From Klebsiella pneumoniae (GTDB taxonomy: Bacteria; Desulfobacterota; Binatia; UBA12015): a DNA stretch of 33,412 bases. Shown here in pieces: positions 6,917-16,098 of this stretch. Location: the NCBI GenBank assembly GCA_945872365.1, contig CAMBZJ010000033.1, positions 1 to 33,412 on the forward strand. The letters are read 5' to 3'. A program made the translations under genes and the position numbers. A model generated the notes under the pieces. It did not search any database. It saw only the letters and a program-made list of their open reading frames with translations, and had not been told where the DNA came from. Each line of letters starts with the position of its first letter. Positions within the stretch are counted from its first letter, which is position 1.

Positions 6917-8067
6917 GCGACCCCGTCCCGCCCGGGCCGTCCGATCCGGCGGTCGCGGCGATCCCCAACGTCGATCTCGCCGCCGAGTACAGCGAGATCG
7001 CGGCCGAGGTCGAGCCGCGGGTCCTCGCCGTGCTGCGCAGCCAGCAGTTCGTCCTCGGGCCGGCGGTCGCCTCCTTCGAGGCCGCGGTCGCCCGTCACCT
7101 CGGCGTGGCCCACGCGATCGGCGTCGCCTCGGGGTCCGACGCGCTCCTGCTCTCGCTCATGGCTCTCGACGTCGGCCCCGGCGACGAGGTCGTCACCTCA
7201 CCCTTCACCTTCTTTGCGACCGCCTCGGCCGTCACCCGGCTGGGCGCCGTGCCGGTCTTTGCCGACATCCGGCGCGACGATTTCCTGCTCGATCCGGCCG
7301 CAGTGCGCGCAGCGGTCGGTCCGCGCACCCGCGCGATCCTCCCGGTCCACCTCTACGGGCAGTGCGCCGACTTCGGTGCCTTCGAGGAGATCGGGCGCGA
7401 GGGGCGGATCGCGCTCGTCGAGGATGCCGCCCAGGCGATCGGCGCCGCGCGCGACGGCCGAGCCGCGGGTACGGTGGGCGATCTCGGCGCGTTCAGCTTT
7501 TACCCGACCAAGAACCTCGGCGCCGCCGGCGACGCGGGCCTCGTGACCACCGGCGACGAACGGCTGGCGTCCCGGGTGCGCCGACTGCGCGTACACGGCT
7601 CCGAGCGCCGCTACGAGCACCTCGAGGTGGGCATCAACAGCCGGATGGACGGCATCCAGGGCGCGCTGCTCGAGGTGAAGCTCGGCCGCCTCGGCGGCTG
7701 GACCCGGGCACGGATCGAGCGCGCCGCCCGCTACGACGAATTGCTCTCGGACGCGCACCTCGAGGGGCTCCTCGCGCCGCCGCGCGTGCACCCGGGCTCA
7801 CGACACGTCTTCCACCAGTACGTCGTGCGCGCGGTACGGCGCGACGAACTGCGATCGCACCTCTTGCGCCTGGGCATCTCGACCGAGGTCTACTACCCGA
7901 TCCCGCTGCACCTCCAGGCGTGCTTCGCGGACCTCGGCTGGCGCCGCGGCGACTTGCCGGAGTCGGAACGCGCCGCGGCGGAGACGCTCGCGCTGCCGAT
8001 CTATCCGCAGCTGACCGATGCGCAACAGGAGCGCGTGGTCGGGTCGATCGCCGCGTTCTACCGCTGA
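6913..8067 (+). CDS. DegT/DnrJ/EryC1/StrS-family sugar aminotransferase
   Basis: A 384-residue PLP-dependent enzyme of the type that aminates keto sugars on nucleotide carriers. The usual motifs are all present: SGSDALLLSLMALDVGPGDEV for cofactor phosphate binding, SPFTFFATASA, VEDAAQAIGA with the pyridine-contacting Asp, and the Schiff-base Lys200 in FSFYPTKNLGAAGDAG. The C-terminal substrate region SRHVFHQYVVR and TEVYYPIPLHLQ is also typical. It overlaps the sugar transferase gene by 4 nt, so the amino sugar is probably a component of the glycan started there. Nucleotide-sugar dehydratases that would make its substrate are not in the window. Complete, with no odd features. Confidence 0.95.
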   Translation: MSDPVPPGPSDPAVAAIPNVDLAAEYSEIAAEVEPRVLAVLRSQQFVLGPAVASFEAAVARHLGVAHAIGVASGSDALLLSLMALDVGPGDEVVTSPFTFFATASAVTRLGAVPVFADIRRDDFLLDPAAVRAAVGPRTRAILPVHLYGQCADFGAFEEIGREGRIALVEDAAQAIGAARDGRAAGTVGDLGAFSFYPTKNLGAAGDAGLVTTGDERLASRVRRLRVHGSERRYEHLEVGINSRMDGIQGALLEVKLGRLGGWTRARIERAARYDELLSDAHLEGLLAPPRVHPGSRHVFHQYVVRAVRRDELRSHLLRLGISTEVYYPIPLHLQACFADLGWRRGDLPESERAAAETLALPIYPQLTDAQQERVVGSIAAFYR

Positions 8068-8071
8068 GACC

Positions 8072-8100
8072 GGAGCCGCCGCGGGGGCCGCGGCGGCTCC
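8072..8100 (+). terminator. Perfect 13-bp hairpin between convergent genes
   Basis: GGAGCCGCCGCGG (8072-8084) and CCGCGGCGGCTCC (8088-8100) form a perfect stem with a GGG loop. It sits 4 nt after the aminotransferase stop and 6 nt from the end of the convergent permease remnant, so it may serve both directions. No T-tract. Confidence 0.6.
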
Positions 8101-8106
8101 GCCGAT

Positions 8107-8802
8107 TCAGACGTTCACGCGAGCGGGCAGGATCACCATCGTCTCGCCGTCCCATTGGAGCCGCTTCTGGATGGCGAAGGCGGTCTCGTTGTGAAGCAGT
8201 TTCTGGTACCAGTGCTCCTCCTCGAAGATCACCTTGCCGGCGAAGAAGGTCACGTTGGGGAAATCCCCCCGCACCCCGAGGCAGACCTTCTCCGCCTCCT
8301 CGACGGCGTCGATGCCGAGACCGATGCGCGACGTGGCCGGGATGCCGAGCCGGGCGGCGAGCAGCAGGTAGCGCTGGGCCGTCTCCTCGGTCGCCTTGCG
8401 GAGTTCCTCGATCGATTCCTCGCCCTTGAAGCCACCGGAATCGATGACGCCGACAGAGATGAAGACGATGTTGCGGAAGTGCCCCGGGAACGCCCGGAAG
8501 ATGTTCAGCACGGTGTGGATGCCGAGTCCGCCGTACGAGCCGACGAAGCGGTGCGGCACCCACGAATCGTTCGCCATGTTGGCCAGCACCCGCGGGCCGT
8601 CGAGGAAGCCGGCCTGCGCGGCGACCACCAGCAGCGCCCCCTCGGCCACCAGCGTCGCCCAGACGAAGGCGTGGCCGAGCGGCGATTCGCCCGCGAAGCG
8701 CGATGCGAGCACCGCGTTCATCGTGAGTCCGGGGACGTGCTCGACGCGCCAGAGCAGGTAGCAGAGGAGCAGCCCGCTGGCGGGAACTCCTCGATGATCC
8801 GG
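8107..8802 (-). pseudogene. Decayed APC-type amino acid/polyamine/cation permease, 5'-truncated and internally deleted
   Basis: The open frame runs from an in-frame TAG at 8803-8805 to the stop at 8107. The first ATG (8721) starts in the middle of family sequence, and the codons before it (GLLLCYLLWRVEHVPGLT) still read as coding, so the 5' part of the gene is missing. The region up to NDSWVPHRF matches the central part of large APC-superfamily permeases (SEGALLFVAAQTGFLDGPRVL-type helix). It then jumps directly to GSYGGLGIHTVLNIFRAFPG, which normally lies far downstream just before the cytoplasmic C-terminal domain (NIVFISVGVIDSGGFKG onward). So several membrane helices are lost in frame. 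The C-terminal domain to MVILPARV looks intact. Recalled family organisation, not an alignment, supports this. No function as a transporter is expected. Confidence 0.7.
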
Positions 8803-9171
8803 CTAGCGCCGGGCCGATTCGTCTGCAACGAAATCCTGAGGGTGGCGCGGGCCGGCGGGCTGGCTCGCGGCGCGGGTGCCGCGCGCGCAAGAACGCACAA
8901 CCTGTCGTTCGATCGTTCGATCGAGGTTTGGTTGTCGGGGGGCCGGGCGATCGGAGGTGTGGGTGCGCGGGTGCAGGATTCGGAAGGTAGGTGCAGATGT
9001 GCTCGGGTGCGTGAGCCGGGTTTTGCGTTTCGGTGTCGATCGCCCGGCCGTCCGCCGGACGTCCTCCGGATGCCACCAAACGCGCGTCGAACGCAAGAAG
9101 GTGGCTACGCCGCGTGCCTGCACGCTCGGTCAGCGACGGGCGTGGCCGGCTGATCTCCGCGAACCCGGCGG
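8803..9171. other. 369-bp region without a gene, with a tandem 8-mer
   Basis: This lies between the end of the deoxyhypusine-synthase-like gene and the permease remnant, both on the minus strand. It presumably once held the 5' part of the permease gene, but I see no permease-like reading in any frame. A tandem duplication of CGTTCGAT (8906-8921), ending in the palindrome TCGATCGA-like sequence, is the only repeat noticed. CGTCCG-C-CGGACG near 9047 is a short palindrome. No convincing ORF, RNA or promoter. Confidence 0.5.
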
Positions 9172-10269
<1,098 letters not shown>

Positions 10270-10275
10270 GGGCGC

Positions 10276-10281
10276 GGGGTA
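10276..10281 (-). promoter_or_regulatory. Weak -10-like element TACCCC before the DHS-like gene
   Basis: On the minus strand GTCTACCCC ends 6 nt before the ATG at 10269. It matches the spacing seen at other genes but the hexamer is weak. If the upstream GTG at 10290 is the real start, this site means nothing. Confidence 0.25.
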
Positions 10282-10329
10282 GACGACCACCCGTGGTGCC
10301 GCAAGCGGCGGCGCTCCCGCCCTCGTATC

Positions 10330-11745
10330 TCAGCCGTCGCAGTCGAGGGCGGTGCGGAGATCCGCGGTCGCGGCGGAGAGGTCGGCGACCGCGGCACCGT
10401 TCGCCGCGCCGAGTGCACGGGTGACGCGCACGAGTCGGCCGCAGGACTCGACGAAGCGGCCGCGACGCAGGAGGGCCGCCGCACGGCTCGCCGCCCGTCG
10501 GGCGTCCTTGACCGACGGCCCGCCGATTCCGCCGGCCCGGCGCGCGCGACCGATTTCGCGGAAGAGCGCCTCGGCTCGTCCGGCGAAGGGTTGCGCGCGC
10601 GCGGCGATCGCCTCGCGCACCGCGAAGTAGGCGGGCTTGGGCGCGAGGGAGGCGTCGAAGAGGAGCGGGCGATGCGGGGCGGCCGAGGCGAAGAGCGAAT
10701 CGAGCCAGGTGTCGTCGTCGCGCACGCCCCAGAAAGTCACGCCGGTGCAGGCGGGCACGGCCATGCAGGCACCGACCACGTCGCCGAAGTACTCGGCCTG
10801 CCGCGCGAGCGGGTCGGCATCGCCGCGGAAGTGCCAGACGGAGACGTCGATCTCGGTGAGTTCGATCTCGACGCCAAGCGAGGCGAGGTCGCGCAGTTCT
10901 TTCTCCAGCGTCTTCCGGTCCGGCAGAGGCAGGTAGGGGTAGAAGTGACCCTGCAGGCCGACGCCGTCGATTGGAGCGCCGCCGGCGCGCAGCGTCGCGA
11001 CCAAGCTTTTCAGGGCTTCGAGCTTCGCACTCGGCCAGGCGAGGGCGTACTCGTTCAGGAAGAGTCGCGCGCCCGGGTCGAGGGCACGCGCAGCGTCGAA
11101 GGCGGAGCGCAGGTAACCCGCGCCGAGATGGCGCAGGAAGACGTTGTCCTCGAGGCCGTTGCCGTCGTTGCGCAGCGGCTCGTTCACGACGTCCCACTGG
11201 GCCACGCGGCCGCCGTAGCGGCCGGTCATCGTCGCGAAGTGCGCGCCGACGAGTTCGGCGAGCGTCGCACCCGGGTCGCTCGCGGCCGCGAGCGCCCCGC
11301 CCAGATCCTCCGGAAGCTGCATCACGCCCCAGACCAGCGTGTGGCCGCGCAGCCGCAGGCCGTTGGACTCGGCGAACTCCGCGATCGCGTCGGCCCGGCC
11401 GAACGAGTACTGGCCGATGCGTGGCGCGACCTCGCCCCACTTCATCGCGTTCTCGGGCGTGACCGAATCGAACTCCCGCGCGACCAGGTCGCGCTCGGCC
11501 TGGCTCGCCCCGGAATCCAGCGCGACGCCGACGTGGACCCCGGCACGCGCCGCGGTTTCGGCGAGCGTGCAGTCGGTACCGGGGAGTGCGCAATCGCGAT
11601 CGACCACGGCCAGTGCGGACCCCGGGGCGCTCGCGAGGGCGAGCGCGAGGATCACGCCGGGCACGCAGCGCCACCGCGCGCGGCGGCGGCAGCGGGAAGC
11701 GGCGCCGGCGTCGCCCGGCGACGACCGCAGAGGGGCAATTCCCAT
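10330..11745 (-). CDS. Secreted GH10 endo-1,4-beta-xylanase-type glycoside hydrolase
   Basis: A 471-residue protein with an Arg-rich N-terminus and a signal peptide (VPGVILALALASAPGSALA), so it is exported. The GH10 barrel occupies about residues 60-385, with NAMKWGEV, RGHTLVWG, the acid/base Glu169 in WDVVNEP, and the nucleophile Glu278 in IELTEIDVS. FWGVRDDDTWL is the usual aromatic end of the fold. Family members cut beta-1,4-xylan by retention. After the barrel comes a C-terminal extension of about 85 residues, rich in Ala and Arg, with two cysteines (ESCGRL and the ALDCDG end), which is not a carbohydrate-binding module I recognise. No other polysaccharide-degrading gene is nearby. The start is the ATG 6 nt after TAGACG. 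The substrate may be xylan or a related glycan. Confidence 0.93.
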   Translation of the reverse strand: MGIAPLRSSPGDAGAASRCRRRARWRCVPGVILALALASAPGSALAVVDRDCALPGTDCTLAETAARAGVHVGVALDSGASQAERDLVAREFDSVTPENAMKWGEVAPRIGQYSFGRADAIAEFAESNGLRLRGHTLVWGVMQLPEDLGGALAAASDPGATLAELVGAHFATMTGRYGGRVAQWDVVNEPLRNDGNGLEDNVFLRHLGAGYLRSAFDAARALDPGARLFLNEYALAWPSAKLEALKSLVATLRAGGAPIDGVGLQGHFYPYLPLPDRKTLEKELRDLASLGVEIELTEIDVSVWHFRGDADPLARQAEYFGDVVGACMAVPACTGVTFWGVRDDDTWLDSLFASAAPHRPLLFDASLAPKPAYFAVREAIAARAQPFAGRAEALFREIGRARRAGGIGGPSVKDARRAASRAAALLRRGRFVESCGRLVRVTRALGAANGAAVADLSAATADLRTALDCDG

Positions 11746-11751
11746 GGCACG

Positions 11752-11757
11752 CGTCTA
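11752..11757 (-). promoter_or_regulatory. -10-like element TAGACG of the GH10 gene
   Basis: On the minus strand GTCTAGACG ends 6 nt before the ATG at 11745, with no Shine-Dalgarno sequence. It has the leaderless spacing found at other first genes. Confidence 0.4.
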
Positions 11758-11909
11758 GACCCGATGTCGTTCGGCGGTCAAGCTCGGGCCGCATGTCAGG
11801 CCGCGGCGGAGCCGACGGGCCGGGTCCGGCCGACACCCCCGGGGGGCAGGCGTCTCGCCGCGGCGGTCCGCCCCCCGGGTTCGGGTTTGACTCGAACGGT
11901 CCCCGCGCC

Positions 11910-11915
11910 TATCCA
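11910..11915 (+). promoter_or_regulatory. -10-like element TATCCA of pgpA
   Basis: CGCCTATCCA ends exactly 8 nt before the ATC codon at 11924, the same distance as TAGGGT has from the TTG of the glycosyltransferase. It supports transcription starting at the ATC. Confidence 0.4.
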
Positions 11916-11923
11916 CGGCGCGC

Positions 11924-12400
11924 ATCGACTCCCGCTCGCTCATCCTGTTCCTCGCGACCGGCCTCGGCGTCGGCAACGTGCCGGTCGCGCCTGGGACCTT
12001 CGGCTCGTTGCTGGCGATCCCGCTGTTCCTCGCCGTGCCGCTCTTCTGGACGATCTCGCCCGCGGCAGTCCTGGCGTTGGCGCTGGTGGTCGCCGCGGCG
12101 GTCGCGATCGCCCATCTCGCCGACCCGCTCCTCGGGGAGCACGACAGCGGCCGCATCGTGGTGGACGAGATCGCCGGCATGCTGGTCGCATTGGCGGGGC
12201 AGCCGCGTGGCTTGCGGGCGGTGGCACTCGCCTTCGTCGTGTTTCGCGTGTTCGACGTTCTCAAGCCCTGGCCGGCCGGGGCGATCGACCGGCATTGGTC
12301 CGGCGGTCGCGGCGTCGTTCTCGACGACGTGGCGAGCGGCGTCTATGCGAACCTGGTCGTCCGCGCCCTGCTCGCGTTCGTCCCCGGCCTCGCGGCTTGA
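11924..12400 (+). CDS. pgpA: Phosphatidylglycerophosphatase A, probable ATC start
   Basis: A small inner-membrane enzyme that dephosphorylates phosphatidylglycerol phosphate to phosphatidylglycerol. Family motifs are complete: LATGLGVGNVPVAPGTFGSL at the N-terminus, VVDEIAGM with the metal-binding acidic pair, VFRVFDVLKPWPAGAIDR and VLDDVASGVYANL near the C-terminus. Three or four hydrophobic helices are visible. The first ATG/GTG/TTG in frame is a GTG at 11978, which would remove the conserved FLATGLGVGN segment. The codon at 11924 is ATC, stands 8 nt after a -10-like TATCCA, and gives a normal 158-residue protein (IDSRSLILFLATG). I therefore propose initiation at ATC. It is followed by cinA and recA, an order common in many bacteria. 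Confidence 0.85.
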   Translation: MDSRSLILFLATGLGVGNVPVAPGTFGSLLAIPLFLAVPLFWTISPAAVLALALVVAAAVAIAHLADPLLGEHDSGRIVVDEIAGMLVALAGQPRGLRAVALAFVVFRVFDVLKPWPAGAIDRHWSGGRGVVLDDVASGVYANLVVRALLAFVPGLAA

Positions 12401-12433
12401 TGCCCGCCTGCTCCCGCGTAGACTCGATGAGAT

Positions 12434-12447
12434 CCGGATCGATCCGG
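12434..12447. repeat. 14-bp perfect palindrome upstream of cinA
   Basis: CCGGATCGATCCGG is a perfect palindrome in the 119-bp gap between pgpA and cinA. It could be a regulator binding site, or chance in a genome rich in GATC/CGATCG words. Confidence 0.25.
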
Positions 12448-12519
12448 CGCCGGCCGCTTTACCTCGCCCGCACCGGGGTCTAGGAGAAGGCGCCGCATGC
12501 GCGCGGCGGAGGTTCCCGC

Positions 12520-13824
12520 TTGGAAAAAGTCGTCATTCTGTCCACCGGCGACGAACTCACGACCGGCAAGATCGCCGACACCAACTCGCAGTGGATCGCC
12601 GACCGCTGTATCTCGCTCGGCCTCGAGGTCGTCGCGACGCTCGTCGTCGGCGATCACCGTGACCGCATCACCTGGGCCTGGGAGCGCGCCTTCGAACTCG
12701 GCGAGCTGGTCGTCTCGACCGGGGGACTCGGGCCGACGAGCGACGACCTCACCACCGAGACGGTGGCGGCACTTCTCGGCGAACCGCTGCGGTTCGACGA
12801 GGCCTCGGCCGACAGGATGCACGCGCTGTTCGCCCGGATGGGACGCCCCATGCCGGAGAACAACCTGCGCCAGGCGCAGTTCCCGCGCAGCGCGGTCATT
12901 CTCGAGAACCCGCTCGGGACGGCGCCCGGCTACCGCGTGACCTGCGAGCGCACCGTGACGCCGCTCGGCGGCGTACCGACGCGCGCCGTGCGCCACCTGG
13001 TCGTCATGCCGGGGGTGCCGCGCGAGATGAAGCCGATGTTCGACGACCACGTGGCCCCGTGGATCCGCGGCCTGGGCGGCTCCGATGAGGTTGCCGTGGT
13101 GCGCACCTTCCAGACCTTCGGAATGAGTGAATCCGCCCTCGACGAGGCGGTGAACGCGATCATCCGCCCGCAGGAGGCGCGCATCGGCTTCCGCGCGAGC
13201 TTTCCGCAGATTTCGGTGAAACTGCTCGTGCGCGACCGGCCCGACGCGGCGGAACGCCGGGCCGACGAACTCGCGGGACGCGTGCGCAAGGCGCTCGGGG
13301 GCGTGATCTTCGGCGAGGGCGAGACCAACATGGAAGCGGCGGTCGGCGAGGCCCTGCGCGCGCGCGGCGCCACGCTCGCCGTCGCCGAATCCTGCTCAGG
13401 CGGCCTGGTCGGGCATCGGCTGACCGAGGTACCGGGCTGCTCTGCCTACTTCCTCGCCGACTACGTGAGTTATGCGAACGAGTCCAAGATCGACATACTC
13501 GGCGTCGCCCCGGAAACCATCGCGACGCACGGGGCGGTGAGCGAGGAGACCGCGCGCGAGATGGCCCTGGGCGCCCGGCGTCGCTCGGGCGCCTCGGTCG
13601 CGGTCGCAACCACGGGCATCGCGGGGCCCGACGGCGGGACCGCGGAGCGCCCGGTCGGAACGGTCTGCTTCGCCCTCGCAGCCGATGGGGTCCTCCTGTC
13701 GCGACGCCACCAACTGTGGGGGACGCGCGACTGGGTGAAATTGCTCACCTCGCAACTCGCCCTCGATTGGGTGCGGCGCTGGGCGCTCGACCTTCCGGTA
13801 CTGGATTCCGGCTTCCGGAAGTGA
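12520..13824 (+). CDS. cinA: CinA: competence/damage-inducible protein, nicotinamide-nucleotide amidohydrolase
   Basis: A 434-residue two-domain protein. The N-terminal half is the MoCF-biosynthesis-like (COG1058) domain with [20 protein letters not shown] and [15 protein letters not shown], associated in the family with ADP-ribose pyrophosphatase activity. The C-terminal half is the nicotinamide mononucleotide deamidase domain, with [17 protein letters not shown] (catalytic Ser region), [15 protein letters not shown] and [20 protein letters not shown]. Together they recycle pyridine nucleotide breakdown products. The start is a TTG at 12520 with a good Shine-Dalgarno GGAGG (12508-12512) 7 nt upstream. 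An ATG at 12497 belongs to another frame. It lies between pgpA and recA, as in many genomes. Complete. Confidence 0.95.
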   Translation: MEKVVILSTGDELTTGKIADTNSQWIADRCISLGLEVVATLVVGDHRDRITWAWERAFELGELVVSTGGLGPTSDDLTTETVAALLGEPLRFDEASADRMHALFARMGRPMPENNLRQAQFPRSAVILENPLGTAPGYRVTCERTVTPLGGVPTRAVRHLVVMPGVPREMKPMFDDHVAPWIRGLGGSDEVAVVRTFQTFGMSESALDEAVNAIIRPQEARIGFRASFPQISVKLLVRDRPDAAERRADELAGRVRKALGGVIFGEGETNMEAAVGEALRARGATLAVAESCSGGLVGHRLTEVPGCSAYFLADYVSYANESKIDILGVAPETIATHGAVSEETAREMALGARRRSGASVAVATTGIAGPDGGTAERPVGTVCFALAADGVLLSRRHQLWGTRDWVKLLTSQLALDWVRRWALDLPVLDSGFRK

Positions 13825-13889
13825 TACGAAGAAAAGGCGAAGATCGAAATCGGGACGATCCATGTCCTCCTGGCCGGTACGGGGTGGGC

Positions 13890-13917
13890 TTTCCGGTCGT
13901 TTTCGCTGGAGTATGAG
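13890..13917 (+). promoter_or_regulatory. Candidate recA promoter
   Basis: TTTCCG (13890-13895), a 16-nt spacer and TATGAG (13912-13917) form a plausible sigma-70 pair in the 178-bp cinA-recA gap. A GGCCGC-GGG-GCGGCC hairpin (13973-13987) lies just before the ribosome binding site. I see no obvious LexA-type palindrome. Confidence 0.35.
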
Positions 13918-14002
13918 GAGCCGCAACCGGGCCCCTCCGCGTGAGCGGGTGGCCGGGAAACGGGATAGGGAAGGCCGCGGGGCGGCCAAGGGGGAAGACG
14001 TG

Positions 14003-15136
14003 ATGGAAGGGAATCGGGAGCGGGATCGGGCAGTGGAGTTGGCCATCGGCCAGATCGAGAAGCAGTTCGGCAAGGGCGCCATCATGAAGATGGGTGCAGA
14101 CGCGGTCACCCCCGACATCGCCACCGTCTCGACCGGGTCGCTCTCGCTCGACATCGCGCTCGGCGTCGGCGGCCTGCCGCGCGGTCGCGTCGTCGAGATC
14201 TACGGGCCGGAGTCGTCGGGCAAGACCACGCTTGCCCTCCAGGTCGTCGCCGAGGCGCAGAAGGAAGGCGGCATCTGCGCGTTCATCGACGCCGAACACG
14301 CACTCGACACCGGCTACGCCCGCAAGCTCGGGGTCAAGCTCGACGACTTGCTCATCTCGCAGCCCGACAACGGCGAGCAGGCGCTCGAAATCGCCGAGAC
14401 GCTGGTGCGCTCCGGGGCGGTGGACGTCCTCGTGGTGGACTCGGTCGCGGCGCTCGTACCCCGCGCCGAACTCGAGGGGGACATGGGCGACCCGCAGATG
14501 GGCCTCCAGGCGCGCCTCATGTCGCAGGCCCTGCGCAAGCTCACCGCGACCATTGCGCGCTCGCGCACGATCGTCGTCTTCATCAACCAGATCCGCATGA
14601 AGATAGGCGTCATGTTCGGCAACCCGGAGACGACCACCGGCGGCAACGCTCTCAAGTTCTATGCCTCGGTGCGCATGGACATCCGCCGGATCGGCGCGAT
14701 CAAGCAGGGCGACGAAGTCGTCGGCAGCCGCACCAAGGTGAAGATCGTGAAGAACAAGGTCGCGCCGCCGTTCCGCGAGGCCGAGTTCGACATCCTCTAC
14801 GGCAAGGGCATCTCGCGCGATGGCGAGATCGTCGATCTCGGCGCCGATGCCGGCATCATCGAGAAGTCGGGGTCCTGGTACTCCTACGGTGGCGAGCGCA
14901 TCGGTCAGGGCCGCGAGAACGCGAAGGAATTCCTCGCCGAGCACCGGGAGGTTTCGGAGAAGATCGAGAACGCGTTGCGCGTGAAGTTCGGCGTGCCCGA
15001 GCGCGGTGTGGCCAAGCCCGCGGCCACCGCCGTTGCGGCCGCTGCCGCGGTTGCGGCCGCGCCTGCGGGGGAGGTGGCCGAGTCCGCCTCCCCTGCAGGC
15101 GCCGCCTCCTCGTCCGGGCGCCCGGCCCGTCGCTGA
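14003..15136 (+). CDS. recA: RecA recombinase
   Basis: A 377-residue DNA-dependent ATPase that forms filaments on single-stranded DNA, drives strand exchange and triggers LexA cleavage. [15 protein letters not shown] starts the conserved core. Walker A is GPESSGKT (68-75), Walker [15 protein letters not shown], and loop L2 lies near [20 protein letters not shown]. The C-terminus after about residue 335 is an Ala-rich low-complexity tail ending in GRPARR, rather than the usual acidic tail, though a few Glu residues are present. The start is ATG 14003 with AGGGGGA as ribosome binding site 8 nt upstream; a GTG one codon earlier is possible, and the frame stays open up to 13862 without RecA-like sequence. 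recX is not adjacent; it lies about 9 kb downstream. Confidence 0.98.
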   Translation: MEGNRERDRAVELAIGQIEKQFGKGAIMKMGADAVTPDIATVSTGSLSLDIALGVGGLPRGRVVEIYGPESSGKTTLALQVVAEAQKEGGICAFIDAEHALDTGYARKLGVKLDDLLISQPDNGEQALEIAETLVRSGAVDVLVVDSVAALVPRAELEGDMGDPQMGLQARLMSQALRKLTATIARSRTIVVFINQIRMKIGVMFGNPETTTGGNALKFYASVRMDIRRIGAIKQGDEVVGSRTKVKIVKNKVAPPFREAEFDILYGKGISRDGEIVDLGADAGIIEKSGSWYSYGGERIGQGRENAKEFLAEHREVSEKIENALRVKFGVPERGVAKPAATAVAAAAAVAAAPAGEVAESASPAGAASSSGRPARR

Positions 15137-15146
15137 CCGATGGTCT

Positions 15147-15187
15147 GGCCGGTCGGATCCAGCGCTTCGGCGCGGCTCCGACCGGCC
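15147..15187 (+). terminator. recA terminator with UUCG tetraloop
   Basis: GGCCGGTCGGA (15147-15157) pairs with TCCGACCGGCC (15177-15187). Inside, GCGC-TTCG-GCGC (15162-15173) closes a C(UUCG)G tetraloop, a very stable cap. An ATTTT run follows a few bases after the stem. It starts 11 nt after the recA stop. Confidence 0.7.
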
Positions 15188-15468
15188 GGCTCCATTTTGG
15201 CTCGATCGGTCGAGGTCCGCGACGTAGGTGATCGAGGCCGCGCCCCGAATGCTTGCCGGGGGCGCATCGGTCGCCCTCACTCCGGTCGAGGGGCTGCGTC
15301 GGCGAGGTCTCTAGCGGCCCGTAAAAATCGTTTGACAACGTGCCTTCCGTGGGGTCCAACAAGGCGGGCTTTCCACGCGCCACCCTCACAACGGTTTTCA
15401 GGTGCGCCTGCACATGGCAGGCGCGGTGGCGACTGGGTGGAGAACATCGACGGCGGGGACTCAGGACC
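15188..15468 (+). other. Gap and leader before the secreted-protein gene
   Basis: A 281-bp stretch without a gene. It holds TTGACA (15332-15337), the best -35 hexamer in the window, preceded by an AT-rich GTAAAAATCG, but no good -10 at 16-18 nt. A perfect 8-bp hairpin GCGCCTGC-ACATG-GCAGGCGC lies at 15404-15424, about 45 nt before the start codon, and may be a structured 5' leader. A purine-rich AGGA (15463-15466) precedes the ATG. No small ORF is convincing. Confidence 0.4.
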
Positions 15469-16098
15469 ATGAGACGCAAGAACATCATCATTGCTGCAAC
15501 GCTGCTCGGGCTCGTGCTGCCCGCCCTCGCGCACGCGACGACCGAAAGACTCAACCGCCGGCACCAGCGCACGCAGATGACGGCGCTCACGCCGACGGTA
15601 TGCCCGGTCGGCACGCCGAGCGGGTCGGTGTGTGAATTGCGAACGCGGTTCAGGGCCGACGAGGATCGCAAGCAGGGAACCAACCCCGCGCGTCGCGGCA
15701 CCAAGCTGCGCTGGTCGATCCAGCAGTACCTCTGCGTGAACGGCATCTGCAGCACGCTGGTGCTCGCCGATCGCGGCGTGGCGCCGCGCCACTCGCTGAG
15801 TGGGAACAGCACGCGGCGCTTCGAGACGAAGACGCTCTACGGCTCGCACGGAAGCTACCAGTACAGCTACGTCACCGTGGGCAAGGTGCACTACCGGGAC
15901 CACAAGAAGACCAGTACCGGCCCGGTTCCTCCCTGCATCGTCAACAGTACGACGTACTCGTCTGGCTGGGGCACGAGAGGCACCGGCACCGTCGTGGTCA
16001 ATCCATACGTGGGACCGTCGAATACGGCATCGGGTCCGGCGAGCAACATCCGCGTGGCCCGCACGCGCGTCACCCAGCTCGAACCGAATTGCCCGTGA
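15469..16098 (+). CDS. Secreted cysteine-containing protein of unknown family
   Basis: A 209-residue protein with a clear signal peptide (MRRKNIIIAATLLGLVLPALAHA, cleavage after AHA). The mature part is basic and polar, with six cysteines (in PTVCPVG, GSVCEL, QYLCVNGIC, VPPCIVN and PNCP), an even number that fits up to three disulfides in the periplasm or outside the cell. It is rich in Thr, Ser, Tyr and Gly near the middle (YGSHGSYQYSYVTVGKVHYRDH) and may be mostly beta structure. I do not recognise the family. The stop overlaps the GTG of the following lipoprotein gene, so the two are coupled and probably act together at the cell surface. Codon use looks like that of the neighbours but with a slightly lower GC content. 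Confidence 0.8.
   Translation: MRRKNIIIAATLLGLVLPALAHATTERLNRRHQRTQMTALTPTVCPVGTPSGSVCELRTRFRADEDRKQGTNPARRGTKLRWSIQQYLCVNGICSTLVLADRGVAPRHSLSGNSTRRFETKTLYGSHGSYQYSYVTVGKVHYRDHKKTSTGPVPPCIVNSTTYSSGWGTRGTGTVVVNPYVGPSNTASGPASNIRVARTRVTQLEPNCP

Noticed and set aside
8906-8923. Tandem CGTTCGAT as the start of a CRISPR or iteron array
   Set aside because: Only two copies of an 8-mer with no spacers and no associated genes.
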